NCBI GenBank assembly: GCA_021604505.1 | Contig: BQJC01000002.1 | Span: forward strand, 620,001 to 684,000 | DNA: 64,000 nt | Direction: 5' to 3' | From: Nitrospinaceae bacterium | GTDB taxonomy: Bacteria > Nitrospinota > Nitrospinia > Nitrospinales > VA-1 | Shown: positions 31,826-42,256 of the stretch, piece by piece | Numbering within the stretch: the stretch's first letter is position 1 | How the letters are laid out: each line of letters opens with the position of its first letter | Position numbers and translations under genes: made by a program | Notes under the pieces: model-generated | Told to the model about the DNA's origin: nothing | Databases searched by the model: none | The model's input: only the letters and a program-made list of their open reading frames with translations

Positions 31826-32133
31826 TGAACGATCAAAAAATCAAGATTAAGCTCAAAGCTTACGACCATAAACTTCTTGACTGGTCAGTGAGCGAAATTG
31901 TGGAAACCACCCGGCGCACAGGCGCGAGAGTGGTGGGGCCAATTCCCCTTCCCACGGTGAAAAATAAATGGACCGTACTCAGGTCCCCGCATGTGGATAA
32001 AAAATCCCGGGAACAATTCGAGATTCGAACCCACAAGCGGATCTTGGAAATTCTGGAGCCCACGCCGCAAACGGTGGATGCCCTGATGAAGCTGGATTTA
32101 TCCGGTGGGGTGGATATCGAGATCAAGCTTTAA
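31825..32133 (+). CDS. rpsJ: 30S ribosomal protein S10
   Basis: 102 residues with the conserved [14 protein letters not shown] and [11 protein letters not shown] segments. Also acts as NusE in antitermination. Starts inside the tuf stop codon, leaving no room for the separate S10 leader known from enterobacteria. Confidence 0.98.
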
Positions 32134-32170
32134 TCTCAAACGGCGGGCCTGGCAAGGTATATAGGAAAAT

Positions 32171-32800
32171 ATGAAAGGCATTTTAGGAAAAAAAGTAGGG
32201 ATGACGCAAGTCTTCTCTGAGAAAGGGAATTGCATTCCGGTGACGGTGATCCAGGTGGATAAATGCGTTCCAGTTCTTAAGAGGACCCAGGAGAAAAATG
32301 GCTATGAAGCGGTGCTTGTTGCTTATGGGGAAAGAAAACCCAAGCACACAAACCAACCGATGCAGGGTTTTTATGACAAGCTCAAGTCCTCGCCCGCACG
32401 ATTGCTCGCGGAATTTAGAGACAGCGATCTGGAGGATGGCGAAATTGGAAAACCCTTGAAGGTGGATATGTTTGGTGAAGGGGACCGGGTCAGCGTCATT
32501 GGGAAATCCAAGGGCCGCGGGTTTGCAGGTGTCATGAAGCGCCACGGCTTTGGCGGGGCTCCCGGCTCCCATGGGCATGCGGAAATTTTTCGCGGCGGTG
32601 GATCGATTGGTATGCACACCTATCCGGGAAGAGTGTTGAAGGGCAAAAAGATGCCCGGTCGAATGGGAGGAAAAACCGTTCATGTGCAGAACCTCAAGGT
32701 GGTGCGCGTGGACAGTGAGAACAATGTCCTTTTGATACAGGGAGCGGTCCCGGGGCCGAACGGTTGTATCGTGAAAATCATTAAGTCTGAAAGAGCCTAG
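32171..32800 (+). CDS. rplC: 50S ribosomal protein L3
   Basis: 209 residues. Begins MKGILGKKVGMTQVF and has the peptidyl-transferase-reaching loop GFAGVMKRHGFGGAPGSHG. Standard position after S10. Confidence 0.98.
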   Translation: MKGILGKKVGMTQVFSEKGNCIPVTVIQVDKCVPVLKRTQEKNGYEAVLVAYGERKPKHTNQPMQGFYDKLKSSPARLLAEFRDSDLEDGEIGKPLKVDMFGEGDRVSVIGKSKGRGFAGVMKRHGFGGAPGSHGHAEIFRGGGSIGMHTYPGRVLKGKKMPGRMGGKTVHVQNLKVVRVDSENNVLLIQGAVPGPNGCIVKIIKSERA

Positions 32801-32805
32801 AAGAA

Positions 32806-33432
32806 ATGCCGGAACTGGATTTGCTGGACGCGAACAATAAAAAAGTGGGAACCGTTGAGGCTTCCTCCTCAGTATTCGAGGCCGAAGTTAAAGAGCACCT
32901 CGTTCACCAGTATGTGGTGCATCAGTTAGCCGCCCGCAGGGGTGGAAACGCCGCAACCAAAAGCAATAAGGGCGAGTTGCACGGCAGCGGTAAGAAGCCC
33001 TGGAAGCAGAAGGGAACGGGCCGCGCCCGCGCGGGTAATTCCCGGTCTCCTATCTGGCGGGGCGGGATGACGGTTTTTGGTCCCACACCCAGAGATTACG
33101 GGTTTAAAATGTCGAAGAAATCGAAAAAACTTGCCCTCAAATCCATTTTGACCGACATGGTCAAGGATCAGAGGCTGGCAGTGGTGGATAAGCTGACACT
33201 GGAAAACCCAAAGACCAGTGAGGCTGTGCAGCTTTTAAAGAATTTGAATTCCTCGCGAAAAACCCTGTTTTTGCTTGCCGATAAAAATTCCAATCTGGAA
33301 TTAGGAGTCCGCAATATTCCCAACGTGGATGTCCTTTTGGTGGACGGGCTCAACGTTTACGATCTGGCGATGCATGAGAAAGTGTTTTGTACCCCGCAAG
33401 CGTTGAAAAAAATTGAGGAGCGATTGGCCTGA
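32806..33432 (+). CDS. rplD: 50S ribosomal protein L4
   Basis: 208 residues; the exit-tunnel loop KQKGTGRARAGNSRSPIWRG is intact. Stop codon overlaps the rplW ATG by one base (TGATG). Confidence 0.97.
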   Translation: MPELDLLDANNKKVGTVEASSSVFEAEVKEHLVHQYVVHQLAARRGGNAATKSNKGELHGSGKKPWKQKGTGRARAGNSRSPIWRGGMTVFGPTPRDYGFKMSKKSKKLALKSILTDMVKDQRLAVVDKLTLENPKTSEAVQLLKNLNSSRKTLFLLADKNSNLELGVRNIPNVDVLLVDGLNVYDLAMHEKVFCTPQALKKIEERLA

Positions 33433-33719
33433 TGGATCTTTATCGCGTTATACAGAAACCCCTGGTGACAGAAAAAAGCACCCAATTGCAGGAAGATGGC
33501 AACTGGGTGGCCTTTCGTGTCAATCCGGGCGCAAATAAAATTCAGATCAAAAAAGCAATTGAGAAAATTTTCAATGTCAGCGTGCTTCAAGTGAATACGG
33601 TAAACGTCCGCGGTAAAAGCCGTCGATTCGGCAGGAACATCGGCGTGTCGAAAAACTGGAAAAAGGCCATGCTGAGATTGAAAGATGGCGATAAAATCGA
33701 AATGTTTGAGGGAGTCTGA
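33432..33719 (+). CDS. rplW: 50S ribosomal protein L23
   Basis: 95 residues with PLVTEKST at the start and [12 protein letters not shown] in the tunnel-exit loop. L23 is the ribosomal docking site for trigger factor and SRP in bacteria. Confidence 0.97.
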   Translation: MDLYRVIQKPLVTEKSTQLQEDGNWVAFRVNPGANKIQIKKAIEKIFNVSVLQVNTVNVRGKSRRFGRNIGVSKNWKKAMLRLKDGDKIEMFEGV

Positions 33720-33724
33720 TCGGT

Positions 33725-34555
33725 ATGCCCATTAGGAAATTAAATCCACGGTCGGCGGGAGTGCGGTTTCAAACCATTTCCGGGTTTGACGAAATCACCA
33801 AGAGCACGCCTGAGAAAAGCCTTCTCGTGTACATCCCCCGAAAGGGCGGCCGCAACAACAAGGGCCGGATCACTGCCAAGCGGCGTGGTGGAGGGCACAG
33901 GAAACTTTATCGCCGGATTGATTTTAGGAGGAACAAAGATAATATCGAAGCGCGGGTGGCGGGAATCGAGTACGACCCCAACCGCTCCGCAAATATCGCC
34001 TTGCTGGTTTACAAGGACGGGGAGAAGCGCTATATCCTTTCTCCTGCCAAGCTATCGGTTGGAGACATCGTTTCCTCGGGTAAGGATGCTGAGGTCAAGG
34101 TGGGCAACTGCCTGCCTCTGGAAAATATCCCGGAGGGAACCCTGGTTCACAATGTGGAGCTGCGGCCCGGAAAAGGCGGCCAGTTGGCGCGCACCGCAGG
34201 TAACTCCACCCAGTTGATGGCTAAAGAAGGACAGTTTGCGACACTCAAACTCTCCTCGGGAGAGGTTCGTCTGGTGGAAAAAAAATGCCGCGCGACGATC
34301 GGAACGGTTGGAAACGCCGACTTTGAAAATATTTCCATCGGAAAAGCCGGAAGGAAACGCTGGATGGGAATCCGGCCCAGGGTTCGGGCGGTGGCGATGA
34401 ATCCGGTGGATCACCCGATGGGCGGTGGCGAAGGTCGGTCATCCGGAGGCCGGCATCCTTGTAGTCCCTGGGGGCAGATCGCCAAGGGTTTGAAGACCCG
34501 TAAGGTGAAAAAAGAGTCGAACAAATATATTTTGTCTAAACGTAAAAAGAAATAA
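33725..34555 (+). CDS. rplB: 50S ribosomal protein L2
   Basis: 276 residues. Conserved [19 protein letters not shown] and the C-terminal [19 protein letters not shown] around the histidine near the peptidyl transferase centre. Confidence 0.98.
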   Translation: MPIRKLNPRSAGVRFQTISGFDEITKSTPEKSLLVYIPRKGGRNNKGRITAKRRGGGHRKLYRRIDFRRNKDNIEARVAGIEYDPNRSANIALLVYKDGEKRYILSPAKLSVGDIVSSGKDAEVKVGNCLPLENIPEGTLVHNVELRPGKGGQLARTAGNSTQLMAKEGQFATLKLSSGEVRLVEKKCRATIGTVGNADFENISIGKAGRKRWMGIRPRVRAVAMNPVDHPMGGGEGRSSGGRHPCSPWGQIAKGLKTRKVKKESNKYILSKRKKK

Positions 34556-34582
34556 AAGCCTAGAGGCTGGGTTGAAAAAATT

Positions 34583-34864
34583 ATGGCACGCTCGTTAAAA
34601 AAAGGGCCTTTCGTAGACAGGCACCTGGAAAAAAAAGTGGAAGAGATGAACCGGCTGAACGACAGAAAAATCATCAAGACGTGGTCTCGCCGGTCCACAG
34701 TAACCCCCGACTTTGTCGGTCACACCCTGGCGGTGCATAACGGGAAAAAGTTCATCCCGGTGTTTGTCGCCGAAAATATGGTGGGCCATAAGCTGGGAGA
34801 GTTTTCGCCAACGCGAACCTTTCGATCGCATGGCGGCAAAACTAAAAAAGCCGTCACTAAATAA
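34583..34864 (+). CDS. rpsS: 30S ribosomal protein S19
   Basis: 93 residues beginning [12 protein letters not shown], with [13 protein letters not shown] near the end. Forms the S13-S19 head complex. Confidence 0.98.
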   Translation: MARSLKKGPFVDRHLEKKVEEMNRLNDRKIIKTWSRRSTVTPDFVGHTLAVHNGKKFIPVFVAENMVGHKLGEFSPTRTFRSHGGKTKKAVTK

Positions 34865-34887
34865 ACAAAACGGAATATTGAGCCATC

Positions 34888-35238
34888 ATGGAAGTTAGAG
34901 CCATCCTCAAGCACACGCGAACCGCCCCCCGGAAAGCCCGGTTGGTTGCGGATATGATTCGCGGAAAAAATGTGAACGATGCGATGAATACCTTGGCGTT
35001 TCTCCGCAAGCGAGTTGCCCAGGAGTTTCAAAAACTGCTGAAGTCGGCCATAGCCAATGCGGAAGAGAATCATAAAGTCGTCGATGTGGATGACCTGGTG
35101 ATCAAAAGGGTAAATGTCGACGAAGGTGTGACCTGGAAGCGCAACATGCCAAGAGCCCGGGGAATGGCGACGATGATTCGCAAGAGAACAAGCCATATCA
35201 CCGTAATATTAGACGAAAAACTGGTTTCGGAGGAATAA
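34888..35238 (+). CDS. rplV: 50S ribosomal protein L22
   Basis: 116 residues; [16 protein letters not shown] at the start and the tunnel hairpin [16 protein letters not shown] near the end. Normal length. Confidence 0.97.
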   Translation: MEVRAILKHTRTAPRKARLVADMIRGKNVNDAMNTLAFLRKRVAQEFQKLLKSAIANAEENHKVVDVDDLVIKRVNVDEGVTWKRNMPRARGMATMIRKRTSHITVILDEKLVSEE

Positions 35239-35239
35239 C

Positions 35240-35926
35240 GTGGGTCAAAAAGTTCATCCCTATGGTTTTCGATTGGGCTACAACAAGACGTGGATATCCA
35301 ACTGGTATGCCCGAAAGGAGTATTCGGATTTTCTGGTGGACGATATCAAACTCCGAAAATATATCACCGACTCACTCTCGCACGCAGGGATATCGAAAGT
35401 GGAAATCGAACGCTCCGCCAACCGGGTGCGCATCAATATCCACACCGCGCGGCCAGGGATCATCATCGGAAAAAAAGGGTTGGAGGTCGACCGTCTTAAG
35501 GAAGAACTGCAAAAAGTGATGAATGGCAAGCAGGTCAGCCTCAATATCAAAGAAGTCCGAAGGGGCGAGTTGGATGCGGCCCTCATCGCGCAGAATATTG
35601 CTCTGCAACTTGAAAAAAGAATATCATTTCGCCGGGCGATGAAGAAAAGCGTTGTTTCCGCCCTCCGTTTTGGAGCGAAGGGGATAAAGATCCGGGTTTC
35701 AGGACGATTGGGGGGTGCGGAGATTGCGAGGAGCGAATGGTATCGTCAGGGCCGGGTGCCTTTGCACACTCTGCGGGCAGACATCGATTACGGAACCGCT
35801 TCCTCGAAGACCACCTTTGGGATCATCGGTGTGAAAGTGTGGGTTTACCGCGGGGACATCCTTCCTGAAAAAGGGGATTCGATTCCGGCGTTTGCCAAGG
35901 GAAAAGCTGACAGCGAAAAGAGTTGA
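35240..35926 (+). CDS. rpsC: 30S ribosomal protein S3
   Basis: 228 residues, GTG start (GAGGAAT precedes it), one base after rplV. KH domain with GIIIGKKG, and the C-terminal domain [14 protein letters not shown]. An mRNA-entry-site protein. Confidence 0.98.
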   Translation: MGQKVHPYGFRLGYNKTWISNWYARKEYSDFLVDDIKLRKYITDSLSHAGISKVEIERSANRVRINIHTARPGIIIGKKGLEVDRLKEELQKVMNGKQVSLNIKEVRRGELDAALIAQNIALQLEKRISFRRAMKKSVVSALRFGAKGIKIRVSGRLGGAEIARSEWYRQGRVPLHTLRADIDYGTASSKTTFGIIGVKVWVYRGDILPEKGDSIPAFAKGKADSEKS

Positions 35927-36006
35927 TCCAGGATGGCCTCATGAAAAAGGGGCGAGTCCTCTAAGCGAATACAATATTATAATTTTTTATCTGGAGGGTT
36001 GGCATC

Positions 36007-36414
36007 ATGTTGATGCCCAAGAAAGTCAAATACCGCAAGCGGCACAAAGGCCGGATGCGTGGGACTGCGTATCGTGGCGGCAGGTTGAGCTTTGGCTCAT
36101 TTGGCCTGCAAGCTTCGGAATGCGGCCGGATCACCAACCGGCAAATTGAGGCGGCCCGTATCGCGATGACCCGTTATGTGAAGCGCGGCGGCAAGATTTG
36201 GCTCAGAATATTTCCCGACAAACCGGTTTCTAAAAAACCCGCCGAAACCCGCATGGGCAAGGGCAAGGGGAATCCGGAATATTGGGTGGCCGTGGTGAAG
36301 CCCGGACGGGTGTTGTATGAGATGGAGGGGGTTCCGGAAGCGGTGGCCAAGGAAGCATTTCGCCTGGCCGCCCACAAGCTGCCGGTGGCCACCCGTTTTC
36401 TCACGGAATCATAA
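36007..36414 (+). CDS. rplP: 50S ribosomal protein L16
   Basis: 135 residues. GGAGGG lies eight bases before the first ATG, giving [16 protein letters not shown], which matches the family start better than the ATG two codons later. Contacts A-site tRNA and 5S rRNA region. Confidence 0.97.
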   Translation: MLMPKKVKYRKRHKGRMRGTAYRGGRLSFGSFGLQASECGRITNRQIEAARIAMTRYVKRGGKIWLRIFPDKPVSKKPAETRMGKGKGNPEYWVAVVKPGRVLYEMEGVPEAVAKEAFRLAAHKLPVATRFLTES

Positions 36415-36444
36415 GAAAATTATCAGCAAATTTTTGGAAAGATT

Positions 36445-36663
36445 ATGAAAGCATCAGATGTCAGAGACCTCTCTGAAAAAGAGAGGCAGGAAAAAGCGGA
36501 TGATTTGCAACAGGAGTATTTCAACCTGAAGTTTCAACTGGCGACCGGGAAAATTGAAAACCCGAGCCGGCTGAGACTCATTCGAAGAGATATTGCCCGG
36601 ATAAGAACCATCCAGAGGGAAGCCCAGAGTAATGCCAATAACGAGGAAGAAGCGAAATCCTGA
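36445..36663 (+). CDS. rpmC: 50S ribosomal protein L29
   Basis: 72 residues, two-helix protein with LQQEYFNLKFQLATGKIENP and RLIRRDIARIRT. Sits beside L23 at the tunnel exit. Confidence 0.96.
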   Translation: MKASDVRDLSEKERQEKADDLQQEYFNLKFQLATGKIENPSRLRLIRRDIARIRTIQREAQSNANNEEEAKS

Positions 36664-36710
36664 GGCAAAAATCAGGATCCGGTTAAAAGGTTATTTTCAA
36701 GGAGAAGCTT

Positions 36711-36992
36711 TTGAAGAGCGCGGTCAATAAGAAAACCCTGACGGGAACCGTTGTCAGCAACAAAATGGACAAAACGGTGGTGATCAAAGTGGTGCGCCGG
36801 TTTGCTCATCCAACGTTTAAAAAAGTTGTTCGGACAACCAACAAGTATAAAGTTCACGATGAGAAAAATGAGTGTCAGCCCGGTGATTTCATCAGTGTTT
36901 GCGAGACCCGGCCGCTTAGCAAGGAAAAGCGCTGGCGTTTGACTGCGATCATTAAAAAAGCCACATTTGCGGATCAAGGAAAAGCGAAATGA
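36711..36992 (+). CDS. rpsQ: 30S ribosomal protein S17
   Basis: 93 residues from a TTG start preceded by AAGGAGAAG. OB-fold with [20 protein letters not shown]. Its stop overlaps the rplN ATG (ATGA). Confidence 0.97.
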   Translation: MKSAVNKKTLTGTVVSNKMDKTVVIKVVRRFAHPTFKKVVRTTNKYKVHDEKNECQPGDFISVCETRPLSKEKRWRLTAIIKKATFADQGKAK

Positions 36993-37357
36993 TACAACTG
37001 AGAACCGTTTTGGAAGTGGCGGATAATTCTGGGGCCCGAGTGGTGCAATGCATCAAGGTTTTAGGCGGGTCGCGTCGGCGTTATGCGAGAATCGGAGACG
37101 TGATCGTCGTGGCGTTAAAGGAAGTGGAACCCAACGGCTCCTTTAAAAAAGGAGAGGTTAAAAAAGCCGTTGTGGTACGAACCAAAAAAGAAATCCGCAG
37201 GCCAAACGGCAGTTACATCAAGTTCGACAATAACGCCGCGGTTTTGATCAACGATACGCGGGAACCCCTGGGAACAAGAATATTCGGTCCCGTTGCCCGT
37301 GAGTTGCGAGCCCGAAGATACATGAAGATTCTTTCCCTGGCCCCGGAGGTTTTGTGA
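36989..37357 (+). CDS. rplN: 50S ribosomal protein L14
   Basis: 122 residues, begins [18 protein letters not shown], ends [18 protein letters not shown]. Standard bridge protein. Confidence 0.98.
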   Translation: MIQLRTVLEVADNSGARVVQCIKVLGGSRRRYARIGDVIVVALKEVEPNGSFKKGEVKKAVVVRTKKEIRRPNGSYIKFDNNAAVLINDTREPLGTRIFGPVARELRARRYMKILSLAPEVL

Positions 37358-37695
37358 TGAATGTTATTCCAAAAAAATCGAAGCTGAAAAAAGATGATAT
37401 TGTGCAAGTCATCTCCGGGCGCGAAAAAGGTAAAAAGGGCAAAGTCCTGTCTCTTCTTCCTCTGGAAAACCGGGTGCTCGTCGAAAAGCTGAACATGTAC
37501 AAACGCCATATGAAAGGCGACGGTAAAACCAGGCAGGCGGGCATCGTGGAGCGCGAAGGAAAAATTGACATTTCCAATGTGCTTCTGGTTTGCGATAAGT
37601 GTGGCAAAGGGGTTCGCGTCAAACGCAAAAAACTGGAAGACGGGAAACGCGTCCGCGTGTGTGTTAAATGTGACGAAGTGATGGACAAGGTGTGA
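37357..37695 (+). CDS. rplX: 50S ribosomal protein L24
   Basis: 112 residues. KOW motif [13 protein letters not shown], and a C-terminal CDKCGKG...CVKCDE pair of CxxC motifs that may bind zinc. The ATG shares one base with the rplN stop (TGATG); a GTG just before it is ignored. Confidence 0.97.
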   Translation: MNVIPKKSKLKKDDIVQVISGREKGKKGKVLSLLPLENRVLVEKLNMYKRHMKGDGKTRQAGIVEREGKIDISNVLLVCDKCGKGVRVKRKKLEDGKRVRVCVKCDEVMDKV

Positions 37696-37696
37696 T

Positions 37697-38236
37697 ATGT
37701 CGAATTTAGAAATCAACTATAAAGAAAAGTATCGCGCCCAGATCCAAAAAGACCTGGGGCTGCAAAATGTAATGCAGGTTCCTCGGCTGAAAAAAATCGT
37801 CGTCAACATGGGGCTTGGAGAAGCATTGCAAAATGCCAAGCTGATCGAAGCCGGTGTCGAGCAAATCCAAATGATCACCGGCCAAAAACCGGTAATTACG
37901 CGCGCGAAGAAAGCCATCTCCAACTTTAAGCTGAGAGAAGGCGTGCCGATCGGCGTCATGGTCACCTTGCGGGGCCATCGAATGTATGAATTTTTTGAGA
38001 GGTTCGTGTCGTTTGCGCTTCCCAGAGTACGGGATTTCAAGGGACTTCCTCCAAAAGCGTTTGATGGTCGGGGAAACTATACCGTGGGGGTCAAGGAGCA
38101 ATTGATTTTTCCGGAAATCAATTTCGACAAGGTAGAGCATATAAAAGGGATGAACATTACCATTTGCACGTCGGCTAAGAACGATGAAGAGGGCAGGTGC
38201 CTGTTGAAGAATCTGGGCCTGCCTTTAAGGAAATAA
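37697..38236 (+). CDS. rplE: 50S ribosomal protein L5
   Basis: 179 residues with [19 protein letters not shown] and [20 protein letters not shown]. 5S rRNA binder in the central protuberance. Confidence 0.98.
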   Translation: MSNLEINYKEKYRAQIQKDLGLQNVMQVPRLKKIVVNMGLGEALQNAKLIEAGVEQIQMITGQKPVITRAKKAISNFKLREGVPIGVMVTLRGHRMYEFFERFVSFALPRVRDFKGLPPKAFDGRGNYTVGVKEQLIFPEINFDKVEHIKGMNITICTSAKNDEEGRCLLKNLGLPLRK

Positions 38237-38240
38237 CTTT

Positions 38241-38257
38241 CATCCCTGTTAGGGATG
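38241..38257 (+). other. Perfect hairpin between rplE and rpsN
   Basis: CATCCCT, GTT loop, AGGGATG: a seven-base perfect stem in the 41-base gap. No T-run follows. May be a processing site, transcript stabiliser or ribosomal-protein target inside the spc operon. Confidence 0.4.
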
Positions 38258-38277
38258 GGTAACCAACGGTAGTTTTT

Positions 38278-38463
38278 ATGGCAAAAAAGTCACTGATCGC
38301 CAAGTCAAAGAGAAAACCTAAATTTCAGGTCAGAAGTTATAACCGGTGCCGGGTGTGTGGAAGACCCCGGGCGTTCCTGAGAAAATTCGGCATGTGCCGC
38401 ATTTGTTTCAGAGGACGGGCATTGCGCGGGGAAATCCCCGGTGTGACCAAAGCCAGTTGGTAA
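38278..38463 (+). CDS. rpsN: 30S ribosomal protein S14 type Z
   Basis: 61-residue zinc form, with CRVC and CRIC pairs and the ending [10 protein letters not shown]. No zinc-free version is in the window. Confidence 0.97.
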   Translation: MAKKSLIAKSKRKPKFQVRSYNRCRVCGRPRAFLRKFGMCRICFRGRALRGEIPGVTKASW

Positions 38464-38500
38464 CAACCAACACGTTTTAACTTAGGAGATTCATTCAAAC

Positions 38501-38896
38501 ATGTCCATGACAGATCCCATTGCCGACCTTTTCACCCGTATTCGAAATGGTCTGATGGTCAACCACATCAAAGTAGATATCCCCAGTTCGCGCATGAAAG
38601 CCCGTATCGCCGAAATCCTGAAAGACGAAGGGTATATCAAAAACTATAAGGTTTATGAAGACGGCAAACAGGGGATATTACGTATTTATCTTAAATATCA
38701 TAATGACGATCCGGTCATTAACGGGATAAAAAGAATCAGCAAACCCGGTCGACGCAATTATGTCGGGCGCGAGAAAATCCCCAAGGTGCTCAACGGATTG
38801 GGGACCGCCATCGTGTCGACGTCCTCAGGTGTCATCACTGATCAGGAATGTCGGGCAAAAGGTGTTGGCGGCGAAGTTCTCGGCTTTGTTTGGTAG
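38501..38896 (+). CDS. rpsH: 30S ribosomal protein S8
   Basis: 131 residues, begins [17 protein letters not shown] and ends with the conserved [11 protein letters not shown]. In E. coli it represses the spc operon at rplE; no matching site was identified here. Confidence 0.98.
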   Translation: MSMTDPIADLFTRIRNGLMVNHIKVDIPSSRMKARIAEILKDEGYIKNYKVYEDGKQGILRIYLKYHNDDPVINGIKRISKPGRRNYVGREKIPKVLNGLGTAIVSTSSGVITDQECRAKGVGGEVLGFVW

Positions 38897-38957
38897 CAAG
38901 TAAGGATTTGCCGATAGCAAAAACTAAGAATATAGATTTTTAGAGATTCTCAAAACT

Positions 38958-39506
38958 ATGTCAAGAATTGGAAAATTACCTATAAAGATCCCCTCCGGGG
39001 TGGATTGCAAAAACGACGGCGGCGTGTTTCGGGTCAAAGGCCCGAAAGGCCAGTTGGAGAGAACCTTGCATCCAAACATGAAGATCGAGATGCAGGATGG
39101 GGAAATTCGAGTCATACGCCCGACCGACGGCAGGCAGGATCGGTCCTTGCACGGCCTGACCCGGACTTTGGTCAACAATATGGTTGCAGGGGTCACCGAA
39201 GGGTTTTCCAAACAGCTTAACATTGTTGGAGTGGGGTATCGGGTCGAACTCAAAGGAAAAAACCTGCTCCTCAATCTGGGCTTTTCCCACCCCATTGATT
39301 ACCCGGCCATCGCGGGAGTCGAATTCGAGGTGGATCCGAAAAAGAACACGATCATCGTGAAGGGGATCGATAAACAAAAAGTGGGCCAGGCGGCGGCGGA
39401 AATCAGAAATTTTCGACCTCCAGAGCCTTACAAGGGCAAAGGGGTCATGTACTCAACCGAAAGAATCCAGAGAAAAGCTGGTAAAGCGGCCGCAGGGGCT
39501 AAGTAA
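38958..39506 (+). CDS. rplF: 50S ribosomal protein L6
   Basis: 182 residues; SRIGKLPIKIPSGV start and PEPYKGKGVMYSTERIQRKAGK signature near the end. Near the sarcin-ricin loop. Confidence 0.98.
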   Translation: MSRIGKLPIKIPSGVDCKNDGGVFRVKGPKGQLERTLHPNMKIEMQDGEIRVIRPTDGRQDRSLHGLTRTLVNNMVAGVTEGFSKQLNIVGVGYRVELKGKNLLLNLGFSHPIDYPAIAGVEFEVDPKKNTIIVKGIDKQKVGQAAAEIRNFRPPEPYKGKGVMYSTERIQRKAGKAAAGAK

Positions 39507-39520
39507 GGGTTAATTTCATT

Positions 39521-39886
39521 ATGAAAACAGCAGAACGACAACGCTTAAGAGAAAATAGGAAAAGACGGATCAAACGCAAGATCCAGGTGAACCCTGAGAA
39601 ACTCAGGTTGTCCGTCTTTAGAAGTTCCAAACATATTTATGCACAAATTGTCGACGACAAAGCGGGGAAAACCCTGGCGTCAGCATCTTCGGCGTCATCC
39701 GGGTTCAAGGAAAAAATGAACACCGGAGGCAACGTGAAAGCCGCGGCCCTGGTGGGAAGTCTGCTGGGAGAAAAAGCGGTCAGTCTGGGAGTCAAGGAAG
39801 TCTATTACGATCGCAACGGGTTCATTTACGCGGGCCGAGTGAAAGCCCTGGCGGATGCGGTGAGAGAAAAAGGCGTTAAATTTTAA
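39521..39886 (+). CDS. rplR: 50S ribosomal protein L18
   Basis: 121 residues; basic N-terminus then RLSVFRSSKHIYAQIVDD, and YDRNGFIYAGRVKALADAVRE at the end. 5S rRNA binder. Confidence 0.97.
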   Translation: MKTAERQRLRENRKRRIKRKIQVNPEKLRLSVFRSSKHIYAQIVDDKAGKTLASASSASSGFKEKMNTGGNVKAAALVGSLLGEKAVSLGVKEVYYDRNGFIYAGRVKALADAVREKGVKF

Positions 39887-39943
39887 GTAGAGCTGGAAGC
39901 GTTTCACATAGCGCGAAATGCCAACAGGTGACTGGAGGTTTCA

Positions 39944-40432
39944 TTGGCGGAAAAACAGGATAACAGGCAGGAATTCGTTGACAAAGTGGTCAAGATCAAC
40001 CGCGTGGCCAAAGTGGTGAAAGGCGGCCGGAGATTCAGCTTCAGCGCGCTTGTGGTGGTGGGCAACCGGGAAGGCGAGGTGGGCTGGGGTCTGGGAAAAG
40101 CCAACGAAGTTCCCGAGGCAATCAGAAAAGGTGTGGAAAAAGCCAAAAAAAATCTGGTCCAGATCAGTCTGGATGGGTCCACCATTCCCCATGAAATTGT
40201 CGGGGCCTATGGTGCGGGCCGGGTGCTGTTGAAACCCGCGTCGCGAGGGACCGGTCTGATCGCGGGCGGCGCCGTTCGCGCCGTTTTGGAAGCTGTGGGA
40301 GTGCGCGATATCCTGACCAAATGTATTCGCACCAACAACCCGCATAACGTGGTCAAAGCGACCATTGAAGGTCTGACGTCTCTGCGCGATTCCAAAGACT
40401 TTGCCAGGATGCGTGGAAAATCGGCTTCTTAA
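39944..40432 (+). CDS. rpsE: 30S ribosomal protein S5
   Basis: 162 residues from a TTG start with GGAGG upstream. Contains [11 protein letters not shown]-type motif ([14 protein letters not shown]) and [11 protein letters not shown]-like [13 protein letters not shown]. Followed by only 64 non-coding bases before rplO, where L30 would normally be. Confidence 0.97.
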   Translation: MAEKQDNRQEFVDKVVKINRVAKVVKGGRRFSFSALVVVGNREGEVGWGLGKANEVPEAIRKGVEKAKKNLVQISLDGSTIPHEIVGAYGAGRVLLKPASRGTGLIAGGAVRAVLEAVGVRDILTKCIRTNNPHNVVKATIEGLTSLRDSKDFARMRGKSAS

Positions 40433-40496
40433 GAAGACGACTGCTAAAGTCTGTGAGCAGGCTACGAAATACAGAGCGAAGATTTAAGGGAAACTC

Positions 40497-40937
40497 ATGA
40501 TAAAACTGTCAAATTTGAAACGAGCGCCGGGCGTTAAAAAAAATCCCAAACGCATTGGGCGAGGACCAGGTTCAGGAACCGGAAAGACTTCCGGGAGAGG
40601 GCAAAAGGGGCAAAAGTCCCGATCCGGCGGCAATCCGCATCCCTGGTTTGAAGGCGGACAAATGCCCTTGCAAAGGCGTTTGCCGAAGAGAGGGTTCACC
40701 AATATTTTTAGAAAAGAATATGAAATTGTCGACATCAGTCGATTAGGCAAAATCTCCAGTGACCTTCCGATCACGCCGGAAATCATGAAAGAGCACGGCT
40801 TGATTAAGAAACCGGAAAGGGTCAAAGTTTTAGCCAATGGAGATTTGTCCGTAGCGGTCACGGTGCATGCGCAGAAATTCAGCAAGTCCGCCAAGGAAAA
40901 AATTGAGAAGTCTGGTGGAAAGGCCATAATCATTTAA
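40497..40937 (+). CDS. rplO: 50S ribosomal protein L15
   Basis: 146 residues; GRGPGSGTGKTSGRGQKGQK at the start, FEGGQMPLQRRLPKRGF in the middle. Its stop shares one base with the secY ATG (TAATG). Confidence 0.98.
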   Translation: MIKLSNLKRAPGVKKNPKRIGRGPGSGTGKTSGRGQKGQKSRSGGNPHPWFEGGQMPLQRRLPKRGFTNIFRKEYEIVDISRLGKISSDLPITPEIMKEHGLIKKPERVKVLANGDLSVAVTVHAQKFSKSAKEKIEKSGGKAIII

Positions 40938-42253
40938 TGAGTGGCGCTGCTGCATTTGGCAATATATTTAGAATTCCGGAGTTAAAAAAACGGGTTCTGT
41001 TCACGCTTGGAGTGCTGATCGTCTACCGGATCGGCGCCCATATTCCGACTCCGGGGATCAATTCGGCGGCGCTGGCTGAGCTGTTTGCTCAGGCGCGGGG
41101 TACCATACTCGGGTTTTTTGATATGTTTTCCGGCGGAGCGCTGAGCCGGTTGACGATTTTTGCCCTCGGCATCATGCCCTACATCAGCGCATCGATCATA
41201 CTGCAATTGATGACCCTGGTGTCTCCTTACCTGGCGCGTTTGAAAAAAGAAGGTGAAGCCGGGCAGAAGAAAATCACCCAGTTCACCCGCTACGGAACGG
41301 TGCTGTTGTGTACCGTGCAGGGATCTGGAATTGCCGTGGGTTTAGAAGCAATGAAAAGCCCGGCAGGAACGCCGATCGTTCCTGAACCCGGATGGACTTT
41401 CCGGTTGATGGCCATTCTCACCCTCACCGCGGGGACGACATTTCTCATGTGGTTGGGTGAACAGATCACAGAGAGGGGAATTGGCAACGGGATTTCGCTT
41501 ATCATTTTCGCGGGAATTGTAGCGGGAACGCCGGCGGCTATTTTTCAGTCCATGGATTTGATGGGAACCGGAGAACTGTCGGTTCTGGTCATGCTGTTTT
41601 TGATGGTGCTGATGATTGCGGTGATCGGGGCCATTGTTTTTACGGAAGGCGGCCAGAGAAGGATCCCGATCCAGTACGCCAAGCGGGTTGTCGGGCGAAA
41701 GATGTATGGCGGGCAGAACACGCACCTGCCCTTGAAGGTGAATACGTCTGGGGTTATCCCGCCGATTTTTGCCTCGTCCATCATCATGTTTCCGGCGACC
41801 ATTGCGCAATTTGTGGATCATCCCTGGATGCAGACGGTTTCCGCCAGTTTGACGCCGGGAACGATCATCTACAGCATGATTTTTATTGGCGCAATATTCT
41901 TCTTTTGCTATTTTTATACCGCCGTTATTTTCAATCCAGTGGATGTGGCGGACAATATGAAAAAATACGGGGGCTATGTGCCGGGAATCCGCCCCGGGAC
42001 CAAGACCTCGGAATATATTGATACGATACTCTCGCGGTTGACTTTTTATGGCGCGGTTTATCTTTCTTTGATCTGCATTTTGCCCGATTATTTGATAAAA
42101 TATTTCAACATCCCATTCTATTTCGGTGGAACCAGCTTGTTGATCGTAGTCGGTGTCTCTTTGGACACCATGCAGCAGATAGAATCCCACATGGTCATGA
42201 GAAGTTATGACGGTTTTGTCAAAAAAGGCAGATTGAAAAGCCGCCGGGGCTGA
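40937..42253 (+). CDS. secY: Preprotein translocase subunit SecY
   Basis: 438 residues with ten predicted membrane spans. Typical start FRIPELKKRVLFT, lateral-gate region TPGINSAAL, and the cytoplasmic loop GGQRRIPIQYAKRVVGR that contacts SecA or the ribosome. Inner-membrane channel partner of SecE above. Confidence 0.98.
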   Translation: MSGAAAFGNIFRIPELKKRVLFTLGVLIVYRIGAHIPTPGINSAALAELFAQARGTILGFFDMFSGGALSRLTIFALGIMPYISASIILQLMTLVSPYLARLKKEGEAGQKKITQFTRYGTVLLCTVQGSGIAVGLEAMKSPAGTPIVPEPGWTFRLMAILTLTAGTTFLMWLGEQITERGIGNGISLIIFAGIVAGTPAAIFQSMDLMGTGELSVLVMLFLMVLMIAVIGAIVFTEGGQRRIPIQYAKRVVGRKMYGGQNTHLPLKVNTSGVIPPIFASSIIMFPATIAQFVDHPWMQTVSASLTPGTIIYSMIFIGAIFFFCYFYTAVIFNPVDVADNMKKYGGYVPGIRPGTKTSEYIDTILSRLTFYGAVYLSLICILPDYLIKYFNIPFYFGGTSLLIVVGVSLDTMQQIESHMVMRSYDGFVKKGRLKSRRG

Positions 42254-42256
42254 TCC

